A stretch of DNA of 33,887 nt from Streptomyces mesophilus (GCF_011044995.1 NZ_JAAKZW010000068.1:1-33887), one strand, 5' to 3'. Shown: positions 23,495 through 31,036, numbered from the stretch's first letter. A program made the numbers and translations. The notes: generated by a model from the letters alone, not told the origin.

Positions 23495-25831
23495 TCAGCC
23501 GGCCGTCGTGGTCACTGCCTGCGGCGATGCCTCCTGGACGGCCGTCACGCGGTCGAAGAGCCGGTCGGGTTCGGCGAGCAGATAGGCCTGGGCCTCGCCG
23601 ACGTGGAAGTACATCCCGTGCAGTTCGAGCCGGCCCTCGTCGAGCCCGCGGGCCACCGCGGGGTGAGCGCGCAGATGCTCCAGCTGCTGCACCACGTTGG
23701 TCAGGCACAGCTGCTCGACCGCGTCGGCCGGCTGCCGCCCCGCGAGCCGCGCCGAGGCGTGCTCCTTGCCCGCCATCCGCTCCAGGCTCGGCCGCCCGTG
23801 CCTCAGCCAGCGCCGCAGCGGTGAATCGGCCCCGCCCGGCGGGGTGTTGAGGAGCGCCTGCATCGCCCCGCATCCGGAGTGCCCACACACGGTGATCGAC
23901 CGCACCTGCAGGACGTCCACGGCGTACTCGATCGCCGCGGCCACCGAGTCGTCACCGCTCTCCGCCCCCGGCAGGGGCACCAGATTGCCCACATTGCGTA
24001 CGACGAAGAGGTCGCCGGGACCGCTCGACGTGATCATCGAGGTGACGAGCCGCGAATCCGCGCAGGTCAGGAAGAGCTGCTGCGGCCGCTGCCCCTCCCG
24101 CGCGAGCCGGGCGAGCTCGCTGCGCACGAGCGGCGCGGTGTTGCGCTGGAACGCGCTGATCCCGCTGGCCAGTTGACGCGTCCCGTGCGCCTCGGTCCGC
24201 TCGGGCGTGCAGCTGTGGTTGCGCCAGGGGGTCCAGGGTCCGCAGCACGCGTGGTCCTCCTCCGCGCCGCCCCGTCCCTTGCCGTGCGCGGGCGCGGCCA
24301 GCGGACCGGAACGCCCGGTGAGCTCCGCCTTCCCGCCGCGCGCCGCATGCGCGTCCTGCCAGTCCTGCAGCGTCTCGAACGCGGCGTGGTCCATGAACGA
24401 CCCGTCGATCTCCACCACGGCCTCGGACCCGTGCGGCACTTGGTGCAGCGCCCGGCTCAGTCGCGGCACGGCCAGAAAGGTCAACTGCCCGCGCACCCGC
24501 ACATGGTGGACCCCTTCCCGCTCCTCGTAGGTGATCCTCGTCCGCGCGAGGCGGTGCAGCGCGACGGCGACGGCGACCGCGACCCCGACGGCCACGCCTT
24601 CGAGCACGCCGAAGAGGACGACACCGACCGTCGTCACCGCGTACACGAGGACCTCGCGATGGCGGGTGACGGTGCGGATGTGGTTGATCGAGACCATCTG
24701 GATACCGATCGCCATCACCAGCGCGGCGAGCGCGGCCAGCGGGATCAGGTCCAGCACGGGCACGAGCAGCAACGCCGCGATGATGATCCAAAGCCCGTGC
24801 AGCATCGTGGAGTTACGGCTCACGGCGCCGGCCCGGACATTCGCCGTACTGCGCACGGCGACACCGGTGATCGGCAGCCCGCCGAGCGCGCCGGAGGTGA
24901 TGTTCGCAAGACCCTGCCCGCGCAGTTCGCGATCGAGCTGCGCCCGCGGCACCGGCATGGCGTCGCGCCGCGCGGAGGCCAGCTTGTCGGTGGCGACCGC
25001 GGAGAGCAGCGATTCGACGCTGCCGACCAGCGTGATCGTCAACACCGCGGCGATCAGGCCGAGTACGGGCCCGTCGGGCAGCCCGACGAGTGCGTGATTG
25101 CTCCACGACGGCAGGTCCACCCGCGGCAGGTTCAGGCCGGCGAGCGCGGCGACGGCGGTGGCGGCAGCGACGGCCGCGAGCGCGGCGGGGATCTTCCTCA
25201 GCATCCGTCCCGGCGTTCCGGGGATACGGGGCCAGGCCAGCAGCACGAGGAGGGTGAGCGCGCTCATCGACAGCGCGGCGGGGTGGATGTCCGCCAACTG
25301 GCTCGGCAGTTCACGGACGTTGTCGATCACGGAGCTGTGCGGCGAGCCGCCGAGCACGATGTGCAGCTGGGCGACGGCGATGGTGATGCCGATACCGGCC
25401 AGCATGCCGTGCACGATCGCGGGGCTCACGGCGAGCGCGGATCGGGCCACGCGCAGATACGCCAGGCCCAGCTGGGCGAGCCCGGCCATCACGGTGATCG
25501 CGCAGGTGGTGCGCCAGCCGTACTGCTGGATCAAGTCGGCGGTGACCACGGTGAGTCCGGCCGCGGGGCCGGACACCTGGAGCGGTGAGCCGCCGAAGCG
25601 GCCCGCCACCAGACCGCCGACGGCGGCGGCCACCAGACCCGCCTGGAGCGGGGCGCCGGTGGCCAGGGCGATGCCGAGGGACAGCGGCAGCGCGATCAGG
25701 AAGACCGAGATCGAGGCGGACACATCGGCGCCCGCCAGAGGGAACCGGCGGCGGTGTCCCGCCTTGGGCGGTCCGCTCTCAGGGGGGCCGGACGAAGAGC
25801 TGTCGGTACGGGTGGGGACGCAGGCAGACAT
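23495..25831 (-). CDS. SulP-family transporter fused to beta-carbonic anhydrase
   Basis: A 778-residue fusion. Residues about 35-430 are a SulP/SLC26 anion transporter with some ten to twelve membrane helices (VSASISVFLIALPLSLGIAL, AGRFGGSPLQVSGPAAG). Residues about 435-510 resemble a STAS domain (VRVRGQLTFLAVPRLSRAL, VVEIDGSFMDHAAFETL). After a linker, residues about 555-778 are a beta-class carbonic anhydrase with zinc ligands C590 (in CADSR, with D592), H651 and C654 (in CGHSGCGAM). The fusion suggests bicarbonate transport coupled to CO2/HCO3- interconversion at the membrane. The ATG at 25831 has GGAGGAG about 10 bp upstream. It is divergent from the lipoprotein gene. Confidence 0.95.
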   Translation of the reverse strand: MSACVPTRTDSSSSGPPESGPPKAGHRRRFPLAGADVSASISVFLIALPLSLGIALATGAPLQAGLVAAAVGGLVAGRFGGSPLQVSGPAAGLTVVTADLIQQYGWRTTCAITVMAGLAQLGLAYLRVARSALAVSPAIVHGMLAGIGITIAVAQLHIVLGGSPHSSVIDNVRELPSQLADIHPAALSMSALTLLVLLAWPRIPGTPGRMLRKIPAALAAVAAATAVAALAGLNLPRVDLPSWSNHALVGLPDGPVLGLIAAVLTITLVGSVESLLSAVATDKLASARRDAMPVPRAQLDRELRGQGLANITSGALGGLPITGVAVRSTANVRAGAVSRNSTMLHGLWIIIAALLLVPVLDLIPLAALAALVMAIGIQMVSINHIRTVTRHREVLVYAVTTVGVVLFGVLEGVAVGVAVAVAVALHRLARTRITYEEREGVHHVRVRGQLTFLAVPRLSRALHQVPHGSEAVVEIDGSFMDHAAFETLQDWQDAHAARGGKAELTGRSGPLAAPAHGKGRGGAEEDHACCGPWTPWRNHSCTPERTEAHGTRQLASGISAFQRNTAPLVRSELARLAREGQRPQQLFLTCADSRLVTSMITSSGPGDLFVVRNVGNLVPLPGAESGDDSVAAAIEYAVDVLQVRSITVCGHSGCGAMQALLNTPPGGADSPLRRWLRHGRPSLERMAGKEHASARLAGRQPADAVEQLCLTNVVQQLEHLRAHPAVARGLDEGRLELHGMYFHVGEAQAYLLAEPDRLFDRVTAVQEASPQAVTTTAG

Positions 25832-26133
25832 AGGTTCCCGTCTCCTCCGGGGCTACGCGGTCGCTAGGGGTCCCCCGGTGCCATGGATCGGGGGTGGGCG
25901 CGGCCGTGGGTCACGGCGTACAGCGGCGGGACTTTCTCAACTGTCGGTAAACGGATCGTAATGGAGAGTAAAGAGCTCAGCCGGATTATCGGGGCAAATG
26001 GGGTAATCATTCACCTGCACGAGTGAATGGGTAGATTCATCGGCTTGTCGTACCAATTCACCGTCTTTTGCGTGCGATCTTGGCCGCGCCCCAACCCCCG
26101 ACCACCCGAGATCCGAAGGAAGTAGGTGGGCGC
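25832..26133. promoter_or_regulatory. Divergent promoter region, SulP-CA and lipoprotein genes
   Basis: This 302-bp interval contains no gene. An inverted repeat ATTCAC-N8-GTGAAT (26009-26028) overlaps a possible rightward promoter, TTCACC-16 bp-TAGATT (-10 near 26032-26037), for the lipoprotein. It is AT-richer than its surroundings between 25950 and 26060. Confidence 0.5.
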
Positions 26134-27441
26134 ATGGCCGCCACCAAGAGGCTCGCCGCGTGCCTGGCCGCGAGCACGGCACTCGCCGTGGCGCTGGCCG
26201 GCTGCTCGAGCGGAGAGTCCGGCGAAGGCGTCAAGAAGAAGGGCGCCGCCGGTGCGCAGAACGCCCCGAAGGTCCCCGCGCCGGGCAGCGTGATGCGCCC
26301 TATCGGCGACGGCTCGACCGCGTACACCGGAAGCCAGCCGCACCTCGCCGAGCCCGAGCGCCTCAAGCCGGGCCAGAAGCCCCCGCAGTTCGTGGTCTTC
26401 TCCTGGGACGGCGCCGGCGAGGACAGCCAGAAGCTCTTCTCGCACTTCCGCAAGGTCGCCAAGGCCAACAACGCCACCATGACGTACTTCCTCAGCGGCG
26501 TGTATCTGCTGCCGGAGGACAAGAAGGAGCTGTACGAGCCCCCGCAGCACTCAGCGGGCCGCTCGGACATCGGCTTCGGCGACGCCCAGGGGATCAAGGA
26601 CACCGTGGAGCAGTTGCGCGGCGCCTGGCTCGAGGGCAACGAGATCGGCACCCACTTCAACGGTCACTTCTGCGGCAAGGGCGGCGGAGTCGGCGAGTGG
26701 TCGGTCGAGGAGTGGAAGCACGAGATCGCGGAGGCCAAGTCCTTCGTGAAGGGCTGGAAGACCAACTCCGGTGCCACGAAGGCCGCCGCGCTCCCGTTCG
26801 ACTACGACAAGGAGCTGATCGGCGCCCGTACGCCCTGCCTGGAAGGGCAGAAGAACTTCACGCGCGCCGCCCGCGAGCTCGGCTTCCGCTATGACACCAG
26901 CGGCGTCAACGACCAGATCTGGCCCAAGAAGAAGCAGGGCCTGTGGGACCTGTCGATGCAGCTGGTGCCGGTGCCCGGCCGCAAGTTCGAGACGCTGACC
27001 ATGGACTACAACTTCATGGTCAACCAGTCGGGCTCCACGACCCAGGGCGACCCGTCCATGCATCAGTACTGGGGCAACCAGATGCGCGACGGCCTGCTCG
27101 CGGGCTTCGACCGTGCGTACAACGGCAACCGCGCACCGCTGATCATCGGCAACCACTTCGAGTCCTGGAACGGCGGCACGTACATGCGCGCCATCGAGGA
27201 GACGATCGAGCGCGTCTGCACCAAGCGCGACGTCCGCTGTGTCTCCTTCCGTCAGCTGGTGGACTGGCTGGACGCCCAGGACCCGCAGGTCCTGGAGAAG
27301 ATGACCGCGCTGAAGGTGGGCCAGGCGCCGAAGGAGGGCTGGGCGGCCTTCCTGTCCGGTCAGCAGCCCGCCCCGGCCCCGAAGGGCGTGCCGGGCGCGC
27401 CGGCCGCGAAGCCGGCGCGCGAGCACGGTTCAGGTCACTGA
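26134..27441 (+). CDS. Polysaccharide-deacetylase-like lipoprotein
   Basis: A 435-residue secreted protein. A signal peptide ends in the lipobox LAGC (C24), so it should be lipidated and held on the outer face of the membrane. The body carries a NodB/CE4-like pattern: FVVFSWDGAG with D92, H174-x3-H178 (GTHFNGHFCG) and the arginine of GARTPCLEG, followed by AARELGFRYDTSG. This suggests a metal-dependent deacetylase acting on cell-wall or extracellular glycan; the canonical DDG is reduced to a single Asp (WDG), so activity is not certain. The C-terminus is Pro/Ala-rich. The ATG at 26134 is chosen because it begins the signal peptide; AAGGAAG lies upstream. Confidence 0.85.
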   Translation: MAATKRLAACLAASTALAVALAGCSSGESGEGVKKKGAAGAQNAPKVPAPGSVMRPIGDGSTAYTGSQPHLAEPERLKPGQKPPQFVVFSWDGAGEDSQKLFSHFRKVAKANNATMTYFLSGVYLLPEDKKELYEPPQHSAGRSDIGFGDAQGIKDTVEQLRGAWLEGNEIGTHFNGHFCGKGGGVGEWSVEEWKHEIAEAKSFVKGWKTNSGATKAAALPFDYDKELIGARTPCLEGQKNFTRAARELGFRYDTSGVNDQIWPKKKQGLWDLSMQLVPVPGRKFETLTMDYNFMVNQSGSTTQGDPSMHQYWGNQMRDGLLAGFDRAYNGNRAPLIIGNHFESWNGGTYMRAIEETIERVCTKRDVRCVSFRQLVDWLDAQDPQVLEKMTALKVGQAPKEGWAAFLSGQQPAPAPKGVPGAPAAKPAREHGSGH

Positions 27442-27521
27442 CAACGCCGCACGCTCGTCAGCTCACGGACAACGCGGCACGCTCGTCAGCTGACTGAGAA
27501 CGCCGCACGCTCGTCGAGTAC
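27441..27521. repeat. Three tandem 28-bp units at the CooC-like gene 3' end
   Basis: Units begin at 27441, 27469 and 27497, each containing AACGC(C/G)GCACGCTCGTC. The unit at 27497 lies inside the last codons of the minus-strand ATPase gene (DERAAFS). The other two lie beyond its stop and look like degraded duplications of that 3' end. The period of 28 is not a multiple of three. Confidence 0.8.
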
Positions 27522-28469
27522 GAAGCCGGGGTCGATCTGGTCCGCCAGGTCGGCCCCGGCCTTCGCGTTGCCCCAACTCGCGGCGTTCTTGCGGTGGAAG
27601 TGCACCATCTGCCGGGTGTACCGCTCCCAGTCGCGGCGCTCGTACGCGGCGTCGGCGACCGTACGCATCGTCTCCAGGGCGGCCCGGTTGGGCCCTTCGA
27701 GGAGCTCGAACCGGGGCGGCCGGCCCTTCTCCATCGCGCGCACCCAGTCCGAGTGCCCCACGGTCACGAGCAGGTCGTCGCCGACTTCCTCGCGCAGGAA
27801 GTCGATGTCGTCCTGCCCCTGCACCTTGTTGCCCACGACCTTGAGGGCGACGTCGAAGTCGCGGGCGTACTCCTTGTACTGCCGGTAGACCGAGATGCCC
27901 TTGCGGGTGGGCTCCGCGATCAGGAACGTCATGTCGAAGCGGGTGAACATTCCGGAGGCGAAGGAATCGGATCCTGCCGTCATGTCGACGACCAGGAACT
28001 CGTCGCGGGCGTCGACGAGATGGTTGAGGCACAGCTCCACCGCCCCGACCTTCGAGTGGTAGCAGGCGACGCCGAGGTCGGATTCGGTGAAGGGCCCCGT
28101 GACCATCAAACGGACCGTGCCGCCGTCGAGTTCCAGCTCGCGGGCGCAGCTTTCGTAGACCGGGTTGTCCTCCCGGATCCGCAGCAGACGCGAACCCTCG
28201 CCGGGCGGCGTCGTCTTGATCATCGTCTCGGCCGAGGCGATCCGCGGGTTGCCGCCGCGCAGATAGTCCTTGATGAGCGGAAGCCGCGCACCCATCGCGG
28301 GCAGCGATGCGGCTTCCTCCTCATCGAGCCCGAGTGCGGCACCGAGGTGCTGGTTGATGTCCGCGTCGACGGCGATGACCGGGGCGCCCGTGGTGGCGAG
28401 GTGGCGGATGAAGAGGGAGGACAGCGTGGTCTTGCCGCTGCCGCCCTTCCCGACGAAAGCAATTTTCAT
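27486..28469 (-). CDS. CooC-like ParA/MinD-type ATPase
   Basis: A 327-residue ATPase beginning MKIAFVGKGGSGKTTLSSLF, with the complete deviant Walker A (K8 and K13). VIAVDADINQHLGAALG and DEFLVVDMTAGSDSFASGMF follow. The overall pattern resembles CooC-type maturation ATPases that insert nickel into carbon monoxide dehydrogenase, but no CO dehydrogenase or hydrogenase gene is in this window, so the client is unknown. The frame is open to 28505; the ATG at 28469 gives the family start. It is divergent from the Fic-like gene. The 3' end carries a tandem duplication (27441-27521). Confidence 0.9.
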   Translation of the reverse strand: MKIAFVGKGGSGKTTLSSLFIRHLATTGAPVIAVDADINQHLGAALGLDEEEAASLPAMGARLPLIKDYLRGGNPRIASAETMIKTTPPGEGSRLLRIREDNPVYESCARELELDGGTVRLMVTGPFTESDLGVACYHSKVGAVELCLNHLVDARDEFLVVDMTAGSDSFASGMFTRFDMTFLIAEPTRKGISVYRQYKEYARDFDVALKVVGNKVQGQDDIDFLREEVGDDLLVTVGHSDWVRAMEKGRPPRFELLEGPNRAALETMRTVADAAYERRDWERYTRQMVHFHRKNAASWGNAKAGADLADQIDPGFVLDERAAFSVS

Positions 28470-28557
28470 GTTCACCAAGCGTAGTGGGGTGAATGCACTG
28501 CGCATCCGGTTCGCGTGAAGAAGACCACTCCTTCGTGGGGTGGGCGGCTTTGCTGCG

Positions 28558-28563
28558 TAGGGT
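28558..28563 (+). promoter_or_regulatory. Likely leaderless -10 box for the Fic-like gene
   Basis: TAGGGT (TAnnnT) ends seven bases before the ATG at 28571, and no ribosome site is present. Confidence 0.5.
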
Positions 28564-28570
28564 CTTACTC

Positions 28571-29383
28571 ATGAGTACTGCCGACCCGCTCGCCACCCTC
28601 GGCGCGCTGCCCACCGTGGCCGATTCCGTGGACTCCGTACGCAAGGCCGTGGACCGGGTCTACGGGCACCGGGTCATGCGGCGGCGCAGCCATGCGGTCA
28701 CGTCCGAGGCGGCGCTGCGCGGTGCGCGCGGTTCGGCCGCGCTGGCCGGTGCGGACTGGGCCCTGGAGGAGGTGCGGCGGCGCAGCGACTTCAGCGGCGA
28801 CGACGAGGCGCGCGCGGTCGGCGCGGCGCTGCGCCTGACGGCCGAGGCGGGTCAACTCCTGTCCATCTGGCGCCAGTCGCCGCTGCGGGTCCTGGCCCGG
28901 CTGCATCTGGTGGCGGCGGGTGTGCAGGACGATTCGGTCGGGCGGCCGCGTGTTGCGGGCGAGCCCGTGGTCGAGCCCTTGATCGAACTTCCGCTGCCGG
29001 ACGCGGACGAGGTGGCCGGCCGCCTCGAAGGGCTCTCGCAGTTGATCGTCGCGGGCGGTGCGGCGCCGGCGATCGTCACGGCAGCCGTGGTGCACGGCGA
29101 ACTCCTCGCGCTGCGGCCCTTCGATACGCACAACGGCCTGGTCGCACGGGCCGCCGAACGGATCGTCCTGATCGGCAGCGGCCTCGACCCCAAGTCGATC
29201 TGCCCGGCCGAGGTCGGCCACGCGGAACTCGGGCGTGCGGCCTACGTGGCGGCTCTCGAGGGGTACGTCTCGGGTACGCCGGAGGGCATGGCGGCCTGGA
29301 TCGGGCACTGCGCCAAGGCGGTTGAGCTGGGGGTGCGGGAGTCCACGGCCGTGTGCGAGGCGCTTCAGCGGGGCGCGGCCTGA
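28571..29383 (+). CDS. Fic-fold-like protein with degenerate motif
   Basis: A 270-residue helical protein. The segment VVHGELLALRPFDTHNGLVARAAERIVL aligns by eye with the Fic core (H-P-F-x-x-G-N-G-R-x-x-R). The catalytic histidine is Arg and the G-N-G-R part is reduced to H-N-G-L, so AMP transfer is unlikely. An N-terminal ARGSAALAGADWALEEVRRR also resembles the Fic domain's inhibitory or structural helix region. It occupies the position of mycobacterial Rv3662c and of SCO3559 in S. coelicolor, which has been annotated as an oxidoreductase without clear support. It ends at a strong hairpin that may also terminate the RNA on the other strand. Confidence 0.75.
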   Translation: MSTADPLATLGALPTVADSVDSVRKAVDRVYGHRVMRRRSHAVTSEAALRGARGSAALAGADWALEEVRRRSDFSGDDEARAVGAALRLTAEAGQLLSIWRQSPLRVLARLHLVAAGVQDDSVGRPRVAGEPVVEPLIELPLPDADEVAGRLEGLSQLIVAGGAAPAIVTAAVVHGELLALRPFDTHNGLVARAAERIVLIGSGLDPKSICPAEVGHAELGRAAYVAALEGYVSGTPEGMAAWIGHCAKAVELGVRESTAVCEALQRGAA

Positions 29384-29421
29384 GGTCCCTGGGACGGGGT
29401 TGAGAGTCCCTGCAAAGGGTT

Positions 29422-29449
29422 GCGGCGGTACCTGAGAAGGTACCGCCGC
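29422..29449. terminator. Terminator between Fic-like gene and ncRNA
   Basis: GCGGCGGTACCT (29422-29433), loop GAGA, AGGTACCGCCGC (29438-29449): a perfect 12-bp stem. It can end the Fic-like mRNA (+) and, in the other direction, the predicted Ms1-type RNA (-), after which the minus strand reads AACCCTTTG. Confidence 0.85.
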
Positions 29450-29692
29450 TGGCATGTCCGCCCAGTTACCAAGCGTCCTCGATGTATGCCCATCAGGTCG
29501 GGGAACTTTGCCCGTTGCCTGGTGCGGCTGGCCCGTAATCGACGGGTCGACGTCGCGTGGGTGCTGTGGCTTCCATGCTCGGTCCGTGGGGCCTTGGTTG
29601 CGTTAAAGGTGATCCTCTCGGATGTCCTTGGTCTCGCGGGCCGTTGAATCCTTTGTACTCCTGTCGTGGGGGAAGCGGAACCCCTGAGCCCA
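29422..29692 (-). ncRNA. Probable Ms1/scr3559-type 6S-like RNA
   Basis: The interval between the Fic-like gene and the HAD phosphatase holds no credible ORF. In mycobacteria the abundant RNA-polymerase-binding RNA Ms1 (MTS2823) lies between Rv3661 and Rv3662c, on the strand of Rv3661; in S. coelicolor the 6S-like RNA scr3559 lies in the matching place. Here a minus-strand RNA of about 270 nt would begin near 29690 after a TAAAGA -10 and end at the hairpin 29422-29449. Its ends can pair: 29692-29696 with 29481-29485 (ACATC/GATGT) and 29683-29687 with 29493-29497 (CCTGA/TCAGG), giving a 6S-like closing stem. The exact ends are estimates. Confidence 0.6.
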
Positions 29693-29769
29693 CATCTTTA
29701 CTTTTAGGTTCAAACAGGTGCGAAACGGGCGTCGTTGTGCTGGGCCGAGACAGTGCAGGTCAGCGGGCG

Positions 29770-29792
29770 TTGTCAGTGGGCGCCGATACCGT
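29770..29792 (+). promoter_or_regulatory. Second PafBC/RecA-NDp-type promoter
   Basis: TTGTCAGTG (29770-29778), eight bases, then TACCGT (29787-29792) fully matches the damage-promoter consensus. It points rightward, away from the predicted Ms1-type RNA and into the 3' end of the HAD gene on the opposite strand, so any transcript would be antisense to that gene. The 26-bp block 29763-29788 is identical to 10479-10504. Confidence 0.65.
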
Positions 29793-29836
29793 TGGACGGG
29801 CCGGTGGCCCCCCGGGAGGGAGGGCTGCGTCCGCTC

Positions 29837-30670
29837 TCAAGTCACCAGTGCGCGGCGCTTGCTGGCGTACCAGACGAGACCCGCGGTCGCGGCCGCCGCA
29901 CCCACCGCGGCGGCGGCGACGAGCGCGGGCCGGGGCGGTACGGGCAGCTTCCGCACCCGCTGCTTGAGGCGCACGGGCCGGTGGAAGTCGAGAATCGGCC
30001 AGTCGCGGGTGAGCGCTTCGCGGCGCAGGGTGCGGTCGGGGTTGACCGCGTAAGGGTGGCCCACGGATTCGAGCATCGGCAGATCGGTGGCCGAGTCGCT
30101 GTAGGCGTAACAGCGCTCCAGGTCGTACCCCTCGGAGGCGGCGAGCTCGCGCACGGCTTCGGCCTTCGTCGGTCCGTACGCGTAGTAGTCGATCTCTCCG
30201 GTGAAGCAGCCGTCGTCGCCGACCACCATGCGGGTCGCCACCACGCGGTCCGCGCCGAGCAGTTCGCCGATCGGCTCGACGACCTCCGCGCCCGACGTGG
30301 ACACGATCACGACGTCGCGCCCCGCGAGGTGGTGCTCCTCGATGAGCGAGGCGGCCTCGTCGTAGATGATCGGGTCGATCAGATCGTGCAGCGTCTCGGC
30401 GACGATCTCCTTGACCTGCTGCTGGTTCCAGCCTTTGCACAGCGCGGAGAGGTACTCGCGCATGCGCTCCATCTGATCGTGGTCGGCGCCGCCCGCGAGA
30501 AAGATGAACTGGGTGTACGCCGTCCTGAGCACCGCTCGGCGGTTGATCAGGCCGCCCTGGTAGAACGACTTGCTGAACGTGAGCGTGCTCGACTTCGCAA
30601 TGACCGTCTTGTCCAAGTCGAAGAAGGCGGCTGTGCGGGGCAACGAGTGGTTTTCCACGTGGTCGAGCAT
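29837..30670 (-). CDS. HAD-family (IB) phosphatase with C-terminal membrane anchor
   Basis: A 277-residue SerB-like HAD hydrolase. Motif I is AAFFDLDKTVIAKSS (nucleophile D in DLDKT), motif II is VVIVSTSGAEVV, and motifs III/IV are GPTKAEAV and CYAYSDSATDLPMLE. After a basic stretch, one hydrophobic helix (ALVAAAAVGAAAATAGLVWY) near the C-terminus probably anchors it in the membrane, with the enzyme inside the cell. The substrate is unknown. It corresponds to Rv3661 and SCO3558. TATGCT overlaps the ATG at 30670 and stands seven bases before a GTG at 30658, so a leaderless start at 30658 is a good alternative. Confidence 0.93.
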   Translation of the reverse strand: MLDHVENHSLPRTAAFFDLDKTVIAKSSTLTFSKSFYQGGLINRRAVLRTAYTQFIFLAGGADHDQMERMREYLSALCKGWNQQQVKEIVAETLHDLIDPIIYDEAASLIEEHHLAGRDVVIVSTSGAEVVEPIGELLGADRVVATRMVVGDDGCFTGEIDYYAYGPTKAEAVRELAASEGYDLERCYAYSDSATDLPMLESVGHPYAVNPDRTLRREALTRDWPILDFHRPVRLKQRVRKLPVPPRPALVAAAAVGAAAATAGLVWYASKRRALVT

Positions 30671-30808
30671 AGGCGCCCACCATTCGGCGTAAGCTGGGGC
30701 GCGTGGGTTTGCCTGAGAAGGCCTTCGGGTACACCATGGAAGTCACGGATCGTTCGCGACCGTGCTAACCCGGTCTGGCTCCTCCCCCCCCCGAGTCGGA
30801 CCGTGGGG

Positions 30809-30843
30809 ACGACCCCCGCTCTCCCCCCCGGCGGGGGTCGTCG
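30809..30843. terminator. Strong hairpin, probable terminator
   Basis: GACGACCCCCGC (30809-30820) and GCGGGGGTCGTC (30832-30843) form a perfect 12-bp stem with an 11-nt loop. No gene ends at it, so it may terminate an unannotated short transcript from 30690-30800. Confidence 0.65.
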
Positions 30844-31009
30844 CATGTCCGGGCCCGGTTCGGGCCCTTTTTTCTTGCCCCTTTTGGCTCAGTGCACCCC
30901 TTCCTGCGCCAGCCGGCGCCTTCCTCCGCCCGTTGAGACTCGTCACGGTGCGTAGTGGTTGCGCTGCACTCCGGAAGTCAGGGAGAACTCACCGGTTCGG
31001 GTGACGAAG

Positions 31010-31036
31010 TTATTCACATCCCTCCGGTTGTCCACA
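31010..31036 (+). promoter_or_regulatory. Two DnaA boxes
   Basis: TTATTCACA (31010-31018) and TTGTCCACA (31028-31036) lie in the same orientation with an 18-bp period. The first fits the E. coli consensus TTATNCACA and the second is the preferred Streptomyces box. They stand about 210 bp before ssd, a cell-division-related gene. Two boxes are too few for an origin; roles in transcription or DnaA titration are possible. Confidence 0.6.

Noticed and set aside
20311..23850. A 1179-codon open frame on the plus strand across nhaA, acs and the SulP-CA end
   Set aside because: It is antisense to three recognisable genes, has Arg/Gly/Asp/Val-rich composition with no domain, and is explained by GC-biased codon positions in high-GC DNA.
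23879..25588. A 569-codon plus-strand frame opposite the SulP-CA gene
   Set aside because: Arg/Gly/His-rich antisense shadow; the minus strand carries transporter helices and zinc ligands.
27430..27452. A third damage promoter on the minus strand (TTGTCAGTG at about 27436-27444)
   Set aside because: The nine bases match, but no TAnnnT follows at N8, and the match arises from the 28-bp tandem duplication of coding sequence.
27441..27521. CRISPR-like array
   Set aside because: The three units are directly adjacent without spacers and derive from a gene end; no cas genes are nearby.
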